Below, piece by piece: positions 1 to 7,422 of a stretch of 64,000 nt of DNA. Under the pieces are notes generated by a model. That model had not been told where the DNA came from and made no database searches. It worked only from the letters and a program-made list of their open reading frames with translations. Numbering within the stretch: the first letter of the stretch is position 1; every line of letters starts with the position of its first letter. The DNA comes from Janthinobacterium sp. TND4EL3. GTDB lineage: Bacteria > Pseudomonadota > Gammaproteobacteria > Burkholderiales > Burkholderiaceae_D. The stretch is from contig NZ_FTMV01000003.1 of assembly GCF_900156175.1 (NCBI RefSeq), positions 186,001-250,000 on the forward strand. Reading direction: 5' to 3'. Position numbers and translations under genes: made by a program.

Positions 1-324
1 ATTGACGCCGAGAAACTCCAGCTTGTCATTCCACAGCTTCATCTGCATTTGCCGGTTCGTCTCGATCACGTTCAGCAGCAATTGCTTCATGGTCGCCGCG
101 CGGTCCAGCAGGGCCGCTTCCTGCGGCATTTTTTGCGTCAGCAGCGACAAATGCATGGTCAGCGCCGTCAGCGAGGAGCCGAGGCTGTCGTGCAGCTGGC
201 GCGACAGGGCGCGCCGTTCATTGTCCCAGCTGGTGTTGACGTGACCCAGCAATTCGCTGAGGTCGGCGGCGCGGTCCGCATCGGCCTGGGCCGCTTCCTT
301 GTTCGGATCTGTATGTGCGGACAT
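1..324 (-). CDS. Sensor histidine kinase, N-terminal part (C-terminus beyond window)
   Basis: Reading leftward from the ATG at 324 gives 108 residues open to the window edge. A Gln/Asp-rich helical start leads to RQLHDSLGSSLTALTMHL at about residues 41-58, the phospho-acceptor helix typical of HisKA_3 kinases (NarX/DegS type), with His in the LHD core. Such kinases autophosphorylate on this His and pass phosphate to NarL-type regulators. No membrane segment precedes the dimerisation helix, so the kinase is probably soluble or takes its signal from a partner. A NarL-type regulator lies at 4833-5477, but 4.5 kb and other genes separate them, so pairing is only a guess. The ATPase domain would lie to the left, outside the window. 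The 241 bp between this start and the divergent transposase presumably hold its promoter. Confidence 0.7.
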   Translation of the reverse strand, partial: MSAHTDPNKEAAQADADRAADLSELLGHVNTSWDNERRALSRQLHDSLGSSLTALTMHLSLLTQKMPQEAALLDRAATMKQLLLNVIETNRQMQMKLWNDKLEFLGVN

Positions 325-565
325 GGCGCCCCGTGAAAATAGTGAAATGATACGACCGGATTCAAGGTGTGGATCATACATGAGGATTCCATCGCGGGGC
401 GCATGGCTGGAAAATTTCTGTCTTTTCAGCAATTTTAATCTCCTCCCATCACTTTTACATGATAGACAATATTTTGGCTCTGTCCCCGCTAAGTAGGGGG
501 AACGCCAGGAATTTTCCTCAGCCCCGGCTGTCTGACTGTACATATCGGACAAACGGGAGCCTTTC

Positions 566-1534
566 ATGCAGCCAGTCGAATGGAAAACCTTCATCGCCCA
601 GTTCGCCGCACTGAGCCGTCGCCAGCGTCTGGCCAGCGCCACCCTGCTGCGCGGGGCAGGATCGCAGAACGCCGCCGTGGCACTGGTCGAAAGCGTGGCC
701 CGGCAGCGGCTACACTGTCCCGCCTGCAACAGCAGCCATGCGCACCGGCACGGCCATGCGCACGGACTGCAGCGCTACCGCTGCGTGCCGTGCGGGCGCA
801 CCTTCAATGCGCTCACCGGCACGCCGCTGGCGCGCCTGCGCCACAAGACCTTGTGGCTAGCCTACGCCGCCTGCCTGCTGGCATCGGCTTCCGTGCGCCA
901 GGCAGCGCGACAACTGAACGTGCACCGCAACACCGCCTTCCGCTGGCGCCACCGGTTTTTGACGCTCGCCAGGACGGACCGGCCGCTGTGCCTGCACGGC
1001 ATCGCCGAGGCCGACGAGCTGTATGTGCTGGAATCGGAAAAGGGATCCAGGCATCTGGCGCGTCCGGCACGCCGCCGGGGCGGCCACGCCCGCCAGCGCG
1101 GCATTTCCAGTGAACAGGTCTGCATCGTGGTGGCGCGCGACCGCACAGGGCAAACCCTCGACTTCGTCACGGGAAAAGGGGCGCTGACCAAGGTGCAACT
1201 GCATGCCTGCCTGCCACCCGTGATCGACAAGGACGTCTTGCTGGTCACCGACGGCCATGCCGCCTACCGGGCCTTCGCTGCGGAAGCGGGCATCAGCCAC
1301 CAGGCCGTCAACTTGCACGCCGGCATCCGCGTGCAGGGCGCCGCCCACGTGCAGAACGTCAACGCGTATCACAGCCGCTTGCGGGAATGGCTGCGCATCT
1401 TCCATGGCGTGGCCAGCCGCTACCTGCCGAGTTACCTGGGATGGCGCTGGATACTGGACGCCGGGCGCATCCGCTCGCCAGAAGCGTTATTGAAAGCAAC
1501 GGTGGGAGCATTCCCACACCTGACGGTGACATAG
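566..1534 (+). CDS. IS1595-family (ISXO2-like) transposase
   Basis: This 322-residue protein starts with an N-terminal zinc ribbon (Cys51, Cys54, Cys73, Cys76), then a helix-turn-helix-like stretch around residues 105-135. A DDE-type catalytic core follows: Asp150 in EADELYV, Asp229 in TDGHAAY, and the NVNAYHSRLREW segment at 264-275, where ISXO2 relatives carry the third residue (Asn or His). Length and order match intact IS1595 transposases. It would cut and join transposon ends in DNA. I found no convincing terminal inverted repeats: an imperfect palindrome TCCCC-N8-GGGGA lies near 481-498, but no matching copy appears after the stop, and the next gene ends only 23 bp downstream. It may be a stranded or co-opted single copy. 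The reading frame is intact. Confidence 0.8.
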   Translation: MQPVEWKTFIAQFAALSRRQRLASATLLRGAGSQNAAVALVESVARQRLHCPACNSSHAHRHGHAHGLQRYRCVPCGRTFNALTGTPLARLRHKTLWLAYAACLLASASVRQAARQLNVHRNTAFRWRHRFLTLARTDRPLCLHGIAEADELYVLESEKGSRHLARPARRRGGHARQRGISSEQVCIVVARDRTGQTLDFVTGKGALTKVQLHACLPPVIDKDVLLVTDGHAAYRAFAAEAGISHQAVNLHAGIRVQGAAHVQNVNAYHSRLREWLRIFHGVASRYLPSYLGWRWILDAGRIRSPEALLKATVGAFPHLTVT

Positions 1535-1557
1535 CCTTTTTGATTGGGCAAGCCCGC

Positions 1558-2787
1558 TTACGGCTGGACCGCTGCCGGCGGCGCCGTGTCCATTTGCCCG
1601 CTCACTTCCTGCAAGCCGCGCGCCAGGCTGGAGATGCTGGGGTTGTCGATGAAGACGCAGCGCTTGCCCGTGCGCTTGCAATAATCCTTCACGCGCCAGT
1701 AGGCGCTGTGGCTGATGCAGCCCGTCTGGCAAATCACCAGGTCGGCCGCCGCCAGGCTGGAATCGAGCAGGTTGGCATTGTCTTCCAGGCCGCCGTCATG
1801 GTGGGCGAACTGCGCGCCCACGCGCTCGATCAGGGCGCGGTAGGTGGCGACATTGCCGCTGCGCCCGCCCACGCACAGCACGCTTCGATCGACGAGGCGG
1901 ATCGGCATTTTCAGCTTGCCGCCCGTGGGCACTTCCAGCTTGGGCGCCGGCGGCGGCGCGGCGGCGCCAGCACGCGGCTGGGCCTGTTTCAAGTCCGCGA
2001 TTTGCTGGCGCAATTCCTTCTCGCGCTCATCCATCTGCGCCAGGCGTTCGACGAGGCGCGTGCGCGATTCCAGCGCGGGGACGGCGGCCTGCAATTGCGC
2101 CAGCTCAAGGCGCAACTCCTCGATGACGCTGTCCTTGCTGATCGAGTCAAACCGCGCGCGCAGCAGCATCGCTTCCTGGCGTTCCAGTTCGCCCGTCTTT
2201 TCCGTCAGCATGGCCTGGCTGCGCTGTTGCAGCCTGGCCAGTTCCTGCGCCAGGCGCGCATTTTCTTCCTGCAAGGCCGTAAATTTGCCCATGTCGGCGC
2301 GCACGCAGGCGCCCGCCTGGTGCTGGATCATGTGCAGGTCGCGGCACATCTGCTCTTCCAGTTCGGCATCGCAGCGCGGGTGCGTCAGGCCGGCCCAGAA
2401 GGCGCCGGCCACGTCGCCGTTGGCGACGGCCGCGCGCCACAGCTGCGCCACCTGTTGCGTGGACTTGGCGCCGCGAAAGCGCAGGATCACGGGCGCGTAG
2501 CGGCGTTCCAGTTCCTTTTGCAGTGCTTCGGACAGGCGGTTGCGCGCGCCGCATTCCGTCACGGCGCCCACGTGCACCTCGTAGTCGTCGGCCAGCACGC
2601 GCCCGCCCGTCATCTTGCCCACCAGCTTGCGCAGGTAGCCCAGCGGCAAACCGACGCCCACCAGCGGGCAATGGCAGGTATGCGACAGTTCCCACAGCCG
2701 GCGGCGGCGAGAAGCGAGCGCTGCCGTATCGGCCTCGCCGCTGGAACAATTGCTGATGACGGGCAGGGACGGGTCTTTGTCACACAT
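1558..2787 (-). CDS. DUF2325 domain protein with central coiled coil
   Basis: A 409-residue protein of unknown function. The N-terminal 130 residues contain a CHC motif (HTCHCPLVG) and a Cys (TECGARN). Residues about 165-270 are Gln/Glu/Leu-rich and look like a long coiled coil. The C-terminus (about 300-400) matches the DUF2325 pattern: VLCVGGRSGN, a DGG, ADLVICQTGCISH, and YCKRTGKRCVFID. The Cys/His residues suggest metal or redox chemistry, but no reaction is known to me. The start at 2787 is supported by AGGAT six bases upstream. It is the last gene of a minus-strand series after hemP and a small protein (gaps of 79 and 52 bp) behind a Fur-like box, so a role in iron or heme handling is inferred from context only. 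Confidence 0.75.
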   Translation of the reverse strand: MCDKDPSLPVISNCSSGEADTAALASRRRRLWELSHTCHCPLVGVGLPLGYLRKLVGKMTGGRVLADDYEVHVGAVTECGARNRLSEALQKELERRYAPVILRFRGAKSTQQVAQLWRAAVANGDVAGAFWAGLTHPRCDAELEEQMCRDLHMIQHQAGACVRADMGKFTALQEENARLAQELARLQQRSQAMLTEKTGELERQEAMLLRARFDSISKDSVIEELRLELAQLQAAVPALESRTRLVERLAQMDEREKELRQQIADLKQAQPRAGAAAPPPAPKLEVPTGGKLKMPIRLVDRSVLCVGGRSGNVATYRALIERVGAQFAHHDGGLEDNANLLDSSLAAADLVICQTGCISHSAYWRVKDYCKRTGKRCVFIDNPSISSLARGLQEVSGQMDTAPPAAVQP

Positions 2788-2839
2788 GGCGATATCCTGT
2801 TGGGCGGTGGGCGGTGGGCGGTGGGCGATGTTGGAAAAA

Positions 2840-3166
2840 TTATTGCGGCAGGGGCGAGGCGGGGCGCCTGGCGCTCAGCAGGCGTGCAAGACGGTCGAGC
2901 ACGGTGGTCCTGGGCGGGGCCGGGCGGTGCTGGGCCACCAGGGCGGCCCATTGCTGCGACAGCTGTTGGCAGGTTGCCTGCAGCACGGGAGCCAGGTCGG
3001 GCAAGCCGGACAGTACTTGCAAATGGCGTTCGATGACGGCGGCCAGCTTGGCGCAGGGGCTGCCCGCATGGTAGTGCGACATCAGGTGCAGCACGGCCGA
3101 CAGCATCAATTCCGGCTGTTGCCCCTTCGTGGAAGAAAACATCGAGTCAGTATGATCGTTCGCCAT
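2840..3166 (-). CDS. Small protein of unknown function between hemP and the DUF2325 gene
   Basis: A 108-residue acidic-to-neutral helical protein I do not recognise. It has no signal peptide, membrane segment or known motif. Two cysteines occur: one in the GSPCAKLAAVIERHL segment and one in LQATCQQLSQQW. The C-terminus is Arg/Pro-rich. The ATG at 3166 is chosen because AGGAG lies seven bases upstream; a TTG one codon earlier is less likely. Position and strand (79 bp upstream of the DUF2325 gene, 83 bp downstream of hemP) suggest a co-transcribed, iron-responsive gene. Coding potential rests on position, the ribosome site and the absence of a better frame, so confidence is moderate. Confidence 0.55.
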   Translation of the reverse strand: MANDHTDSMFSSTKGQQPELMLSAVLHLMSHYHAGSPCAKLAAVIERHLQVLSGLPDLAPVLQATCQQLSQQWAALVAQHRPAPPRTTVLDRLARLLSARRPASPLPQ

Positions 3167-3249
3167 CAAACGCTCCTGTGCGGTGGTTTGGCTGGCTGGC
3201 GCGCGGGGCGCGACTGGCTGGCGTATGGGGTGGCTGGCTGCCGGCGCTA

Positions 3250-3447
3250 TCAGGCAGTCAGGATCAGCTTGTTCAATTGGGTGACGCGCAGGCGGTAAAT
3301 CTTGCCGCTGTGCTCAATCTCCACTTCGCGGCCCTGCTGCAGCAGCGCTTCGCTGGTGATGCGGCGCGCCGCTTGCGCCACGCTGACGGGAGGGCGGACG
3401 TGTGCGCTGGCGGCATCCTGGATCAAGGCTGGTTTTGAGCTTTGCAT
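3250..3447 (-). CDS. hemP: Hemin uptake protein HemP
   Basis: A 65-residue protein with the HemP signature in its second half: RITSEALLQQGREVEIEHSGK followed by the YRLRVTQLNKLIL ending. HemP proteins are small, Fur-regulated and found with heme or siderophore uptake loci; in some beta-proteobacteria they activate heme-uptake receptor expression. A Fur-like box lies 23 bp upstream of the start. No heme receptor, TonB or ABC heme importer is seen nearby; instead hemP leads a set with an unknown small protein and a DUF2325 protein. The assignment comes from the C-terminal motif and the length and is fairly secure. Confidence 0.85.
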   Translation of the reverse strand: MQSSKPALIQDAASAHVRPPVSVAQAARRITSEALLQQGREVEIEHSGKIYRLRVTQLNKLILTA

Positions 3448-3469
3448 GTTGGCTTTCTTTGTCTCAGTT

Positions 3470-3488
3470 GAGAATGATTCGTATTTGC
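3470..3488 (-). promoter_or_regulatory. Fur-box-like operator upstream of hemP
   Basis: GAGAATGATTCGTATTTGC on the plus strand matches 12 of 19 positions of the classical Fur consensus, with the GAnAATGAT half intact. It lies 23 bp before the hemP start, where Fur-Fe(II) would block transcription. Seen in sequence; binding is inferred. Confidence 0.55.
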
Positions 3489-3620
3489 ATTATTGTTGAA
3501 TGTGGCCCGAAAAGCAAGGCTTATTTGTACCGGATGCAGGTTTTTTTTGACTGACGGGGGAGGGGGCTGGCGGGGCGTGGCGCGCAGCGGCGCCAGCGTG
3601 CGGGAGACGGGGGAGGACAG

Positions 3621-3662
3621 CAAAAAAGACCCGGCGAAGCATTGCATGCCTCGGCCGGGTCA
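3621..3662 (-). terminator. Terminator of the FNR-like regulator gene
   Basis: GACCCGGC (3628-3635) pairs with GCCGGGTC (3654-3661) and, read on the minus strand, is followed by six T. It sits just after the stop of the regulator gene. Confidence 0.8.
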
Positions 3663-3691
3663 AGCCTGTGCCAAGCTTGAGGAAGGGGGGG

Positions 3692-4561
3692 CTAAATGGT
3701 GGCCAGCAATTGCGCCGAGGCGTCGGCGGCAGCTGCCGCATCGGCTTTCAGCTTGGCGGCGGCCAGCTGCTTGGCGCGCGAGCGCGACGGCGGCAGGCGG
3801 CGCAGGGTCTTCAGGGCGTCCGGGTCCTTGATGCCGATGGTGCGCTGGTCGACCGTGATGAGGCCGATTTCATTGAAGGCGGACAAGGTGCGGCTCACCG
3901 TTTCCAGGGTCAGGCCCAGGTAGCTGCCGATTTCATGGCGCGTCATGCGCAGGTTGAACAGCTTGCTCGAATAGCCCATCTGGCCGAAGCGGTCCGCCAG
4001 CGAAACGAGGAAGCGGGCCACGCGCGCTTCGGCGCTGAGGGCGCCCAGCATGCCGATCATCGCCTGTTCGCGCACCAGTTCGCGGCTCATCACGCCATAC
4101 ATGACGTTTTCCAGTTCCAGGTGGACACGGCCCAGCGCCGTGAGCTTCTTGAACGGCAGCAAAATCAGGTCACAGTCGGACAGGGCCACGGCCTCGGACG
4201 AGTAATGGCGCGAGTGGATGCCGTCCACGCCCAGCATGTCGCCCTTCATGGGAAAGCTGAGTACCTGTTCATTGCCGAATTCGTCGATGAGCACGGTTTT
4301 CAGGAAGCCCGAGTTGACGATGTACAGGGTGTCGAAGGGCTGGCCTATCGTGTGCACGCGCTGGCCCGTCTTGAATTGCACGTGCTGGAACAGCAGCTCG
4401 TCGGCGGCGATGGTGCAGGCGCTGGAAATATGCAGCAAGTCGCATACTTCCTTCAGGTTCGACCATAGCCGCCCCTGGCGCTGGCGCCCCGCTTCCATCG
4501 GCGTGGAAGGGGGCAGTGCTGGTGAGGCAGGACGGTTTTCAGGCGTTTGCGTGGACAGCAT
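3692..4561 (-). CDS. FNR/CRP-family transcriptional regulator
   Basis: About 289 residues with an N-terminal extension, a cyclic-nucleotide-binding-like beta roll (FKTGQRVHTIGQPFDTLYIV, then SGFLKT), a dimer helix, and a C-terminal winged helix whose recognition helix reads LTLETVSRTLSAF. The E-x-x-S-R pattern is that of FNR and predicts binding to TTGAT-N4-ATCAA. FNR needs four Cys for its oxygen-sensing 4Fe-4S cluster; here only Cys40, Cys49 and Cys130 are in plausible places. The sensor is therefore either atypical or non-cluster. The ATG at 4561 is preferred over 4567 because AGGAG lies six bases upstream of it. The C-terminal tail is Ala/Lys-rich. A likely target is uspA, whose upstream region has a perfect FNR box. 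Confidence 0.8.
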   Translation of the reverse strand: MLSTQTPENRPASPALPPSTPMEAGRQRQGRLWSNLKEVCDLLHISSACTIAADELLFQHVQFKTGQRVHTIGQPFDTLYIVNSGFLKTVLIDEFGNEQVLSFPMKGDMLGVDGIHSRHYSSEAVALSDCDLILLPFKKLTALGRVHLELENVMYGVMSRELVREQAMIGMLGALSAEARVARFLVSLADRFGQMGYSSKLFNLRMTRHEIGSYLGLTLETVSRTLSAFNEIGLITVDQRTIGIKDPDALKTLRRLPPSRSRAKQLAAAKLKADAAAAADASAQLLATI

Positions 4562-4567
4562 GTTCAT

Positions 4568-4832
4568 CTCCTGGTAACAGGTAATTCAGAGTTGACTGAC
4601 GGAGTGCGCAAGGCGGCGGGCACGGCAGAGGGCTGGCGGCGCGCGTCCTGGCAGGTAATGCTCAATTCGCTGAAGACTTGCTGCGTGATGAAGTAACTTC
4701 CCAGCAACTTGATTACTGGTTTCAGTATGCCAACAACCGTATGGAATTAATATCAGCAGTGGCTGAATATGGCGGTAGGAGCCGTGGTAGCGGGTGTAGG
4801 ATTGTTCCTACGCGCGGCCTGCGCCGCCTGGC
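4568..4832. other. Intergenic region between the response regulator and FNR-like genes
   Basis: No gene is supported here. It contains a TTGAT half-site at about 4709, a GTAGGA-TTGT-TCCTAC hairpin at 4796-4811 without a T run, and several GTAGG/GGTAG repeats between about 4772 and 4811. It is upstream of the FNR-like gene and could hold its promoter and regulator sites. Confidence 0.4.
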
Positions 4833-5477
4833 TCAGGTCTTGAAGGGGGACAGCAGCCGGTGGGCCACGGCGTACTGCACCATTTCCGAAAGCGAACTCA
4901 TGCCCATCTTTTGCATGATGCGCGTCTTGTGCGTGCTGACCGTCTTCACGCTCAGGTGCAGGTGGTTGGCGATTTCCGTGATCGACTTGCCGGCCACCAG
5001 CAGGGAAAAGACTTCGAATTCGCGGTCCGACAGCTGTTTGTGCAACAGGCTTTCATTCGGCATCATGATGTTGAGCACCAGTTGCTCGGCCACCTCGGCG
5101 CTGATGTAGGGACGTCCCGAGGCCACCATGTTGATGGCGCCCACCAGTTGCGTGCCCGCGCTTTCCTTGGTCAGATAGCCTTGCGCGCCGGCGCGGATGG
5201 CGCGCACGGCATATTGTTCTTCCTCGTGCATGGTGAGGATCAGGATGGCCAGCTTGGGCGCCTCGCTGCGGATTTGCCGGATCAGGTCCACGCCGCTGCG
5301 GCCCGGCATGGACAGGTCGAGCAGCAGCAGGTCGAAGCCGCCCTGGCGCACATGGTTGAGCACTTCGAAGCCGTCGATGGCTTCGCCCACGATGTCGATG
5401 TCCGGCGCGCCGTCGAGGATGCGCTTCAAGCCCTCGCGCATGATGGTGTGGTCGTCGGCAATCACAATGCGTATCAT
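4833..5477 (-). CDS. NarL/FixJ-family response regulator
   Basis: A 214-residue two-domain regulator. The receiver domain shows Asp8/Asp9, the phospho-acceptor Asp54 in LLLLDLSMPG and Lys104 in YLTKES. The C-terminal LuxR-type helix-turn-helix begins at LSDREFEVFSLLVAGKS and includes TEIANHLHLSVKTVSTHKTRI. Phosphorylation by a HisKA_3 kinase would activate DNA binding. It lies upstream of the FNR-like gene on the same strand with a 271-bp gap, and downstream of uspA; this grouping suggests a role in oxygen or redox response. No kinase is adjacent; the nearest is the truncated kinase at the left edge. All conserved residues are present. Confidence 0.9.
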   Translation of the reverse strand: MIRIVIADDHTIMREGLKRILDGAPDIDIVGEAIDGFEVLNHVRQGGFDLLLLDLSMPGRSGVDLIRQIRSEAPKLAILILTMHEEEQYAVRAIRAGAQGYLTKESAGTQLVGAINMVASGRPYISAEVAEQLVLNIMMPNESLLHKQLSDREFEVFSLLVAGKSITEIANHLHLSVKTVSTHKTRIMQKMGMSSLSEMVQYAVAHRLLSPFKT

Positions 5478-5633
5478 AGGCGTGCAATCTGGAAGCGTGC
5501 AATCAGCTCTGGCTGTCCGTGGACGGCCAAATGTTAAGAAACGAGAAAGGTTGTCATATTAACTGAAAATGGCCGCATGTCAGCCTGTTTCTCACTGTGC
5601 TGGCGCGGCCCGCCCCCGTTGCCATGTGACCCC

Positions 5634-6101
5634 TCATTGCGGCGAGGGTTCCTTGATCAGCCGGTGCACCAGTACGGGCAGTTTGGAATGCGACAGCACC
5701 TTGTTGGTGACGCTGCCCAGCAACAACTGGCCCCAGCCGCTGCGGCCATGCGAACCCATGAAAATCAGGTCGCAGTGCTGGAGTTGCGCCACCTCCACGA
5801 TCTTCAGTGCCGGGCTGTCGGAAAACGCCGTCAGTCCCGTCGCTTCCAGCCCCCGCTTGGCGGCCGCGTCGAGGATGGGCTGCCAGTGGTCGGCGCCCGC
5901 CTTGCGCATGGCGATCCGGTATTCCTCTTCGCTGGGATAGCTGGGCGGAATGATCTCGATGTACACGGGATACTGGTATTCGGGCGCCACGTACAGGGCC
6001 AGGATGTCGGCATGCATCTGTTCGGCAAAGGCAACGCCGGCGCAGGCCGTCAGGTTGGAGACGGTGGAGCCGTCCGTGGCGATCAGAATTTTCTTATACA
6101 T
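5634..6101 (-). CDS. Universal stress protein, UspA family
   Basis: A 155-residue single-domain Usp. The N-terminus KKILIATDGSTVSNLTACAG and the ATP-loop motif GSHGRSGWGQLLLGSVTNKV (G-x2-G-x9-G-S/T type) near residues 120-140 indicate the ATP-binding UspA subgroup. Usp proteins help cells survive energy or oxygen limitation; the exact activity is unknown. The start at 6101 follows AAGGAG at the expected distance. A perfect FNR palindrome lies 82 bp upstream, so induction under low oxygen by the FNR-like regulator 1.1 kb downstream is likely. Confidence 0.88.
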   Translation of the reverse strand: MYKKILIATDGSTVSNLTACAGVAFAEQMHADILALYVAPEYQYPVYIEIIPPSYPSEEEYRIAMRKAGADHWQPILDAAAKRGLEATGLTAFSDSPALKIVEVAQLQHCDLIFMGSHGRSGWGQLLLGSVTNKVLSHSKLPVLVHRLIKEPSPQ

Positions 6102-6182
6102 GGCAGCTCCTTGGGCAGTGGACCGGCGCGCGCGACTCCTCTTATTGTAGACGTGGCGCCAGCATTGTATTCATGTAAAGAC

Positions 6183-6196
6183 TTGATAATTATCAA
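6183..6196 (-). promoter_or_regulatory. Perfect FNR box upstream of uspA
   Basis: TTGATAATTATCAA is a full match to the FNR consensus TTGAT-N4-ATCAA. It is centred 88 bp upstream of the uspA start. On the minus strand a TACAAT hexamer follows the box by 13 bp, so the exact activator position relative to the transcript start is not clear. Confidence 0.75.
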
Positions 6197-6570
6197 TACT
6201 ATTGCACCTTCAGTATAGACAACATTGGCAGAAAGATCGTGTTTTTGGCGACAATGGCGCTTGCGCGCGGCCGTTGCGCGAGTGGCACGGCGCGAGGATT
6301 TCTTCAGTGATGCGTGGTCTTGCCTGCACGCCAATGGTAGTATTTCAAAATACAACGGCAGGAACACTTATTTCCTGGTGGAAAAGCTCTTGCAAGCCTC
6401 CTTTGCACCAGTAAGCGCGTTTTGAGATTTACCAACAGGGCAGCGCCCTGCTACACTCGCACCATCGCAGCGGTATTGCCTCAAATCATCTTAATCGAGA
6501 AATTGCGGGTATCAGTCTGTAAAACGCACAGTTCAGGCGGAATTTTGACAAATTATGGAGAAGCAGGGAT
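6197..6570. other. Gene-free stretch upstream of cheZ
   Basis: This 374-bp stretch between the FNR box and cheZ has no supportable gene; short open frames in it look random. It holds a CAGGGC-AGC-GCCCTG hairpin at 6436-6450 and an AT-rich segment at 6540-6556 that may carry the cheZ promoter. Confidence 0.4.
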
Positions 6571-7422
6571 ATGACCAACGCCGCTGATGATTTCGATGCA
6601 TTATTCGATGAAGTATCTGCGCAGCGCGCGGCCGAGCCGGCGCCCGCGCCAGCCGCCGCGCCTGCTCCCGCCGTGATTGCGGAAGACGATTTCGACGCGC
6701 TGTTCGACTCCGTCTCGGCCAGCACCGCCGTACCGGTGCCGGCCGCTCCCGCTGCGGCAGCCGAGCCTGCCACCGCAGAGGCGGCGCCCGCGCATGGCGA
6801 AGCGGCCGACCCCGTCGACCCGTCCGACAAGCCGATGTTCGAGCGCCTGGGCGGCATTGTGCGCCTGCTGCACGATTCGCTGCGCGAGTTGGGCTACGAC
6901 AAGGCGCTGACGGAAGCGTCGTCGCAGATCGTCGACGCCCAGGATCGCCTGGAATACGTGGCCACGCTCACCGAGCAGGCGGCCAACAAGGTGCTGAACA
7001 CGCTCGACGAAGGCATGCCGGCGCAGGACGTGCTGTCGAAAAAGGCCAAGGACATGGACGGCCGCTGGACGGCCTTGTTCGACGGCAAGCTGAGCCTGGA
7101 AGAATTCAAGGCCCTGGCCGGCGACTCGCGCCAGTTCGCGCAAGCCGTGGCCGAGGCGACGGAAGCGGAAAAAGCGCGCTTGCTGGAAATCATGATGGCG
7201 CAGGACTTCCAGGACATCACGGGCCAGCTGATCAAGAAAGTGGTCAATATCACCAAGACGGTCGAAAACGAGCTGGCTCAGTTGCTGCGTGACAACGCGC
7301 CGGCCGAGGTGCGCGAAAAACTGGCGCAAAAGCCGGTGCCGCTGATGCAGGGCCCGTCCGTGCCGTCGGTGGCGCTGGACCAGGATAATGTAGACGACCT
7401 TCTTGCGGATTTGGGATTCTAA
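6571..7422 (+). CDS. cheZ: Protein phosphatase CheZ
   Basis: A 283-residue protein. The C-terminal two thirds match CheZ: a long helical hairpin with the active-site helix MMAQDFQDITGQLIKK (catalytic pair Asp215 and Gln219) and the CheY-binding tail DNVDDLLADLGF at the extreme end. CheZ strips phosphate from CheY-P and so resets flagellar motor signals. The first 85 residues are an Ala/Pro-rich extension with two copies of a DDFDALFD motif (residues 6-13 and 39-46). It overlaps the cheA start by one base (TAATG), so the two are translationally coupled. There is no cheY, cheW, cheR or cheB in the window. Confidence 0.88.
   Translation: MTNAADDFDALFDEVSAQRAAEPAPAPAAAPAPAVIAEDDFDALFDSVSASTAVPVPAAPAAAAEPATAEAAPAHGEAADPVDPSDKPMFERLGGIVRLLHDSLRELGYDKALTEASSQIVDAQDRLEYVATLTEQAANKVLNTLDEGMPAQDVLSKKAKDMDGRWTALFDGKLSLEEFKALAGDSRQFAQAVAEATEAEKARLLEIMMAQDFQDITGQLIKKVVNITKTVENELAQLLRDNAPAEVREKLAQKPVPLMQGPSVPSVALDQDNVDDLLADLGF

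Noticed and set aside
481..498. TCCCC-N8-GGGGA as the left end of an IS
   Set aside because: No matching inverted copy could be found after the transposase stop.
1387..3036. 549-codon open frame on the plus strand
   Set aside because: It runs antisense to the DUF2325 gene and part of the small gene beside it. Its product is an Ala/Arg/His-rich composition typical of antisense GC-rich frames and has no domain.
4709..4724. FNR box upstream of the FNR-like gene
   Set aside because: Only the TTGAT half matches; the second half (GGTTTCA) does not fit ATCAA.
6202..6425. Short open frames between uspA and cheZ
   Set aside because: No ribosome site, no recognisable sequence and overlapping frames of similar length; treated as non-coding.
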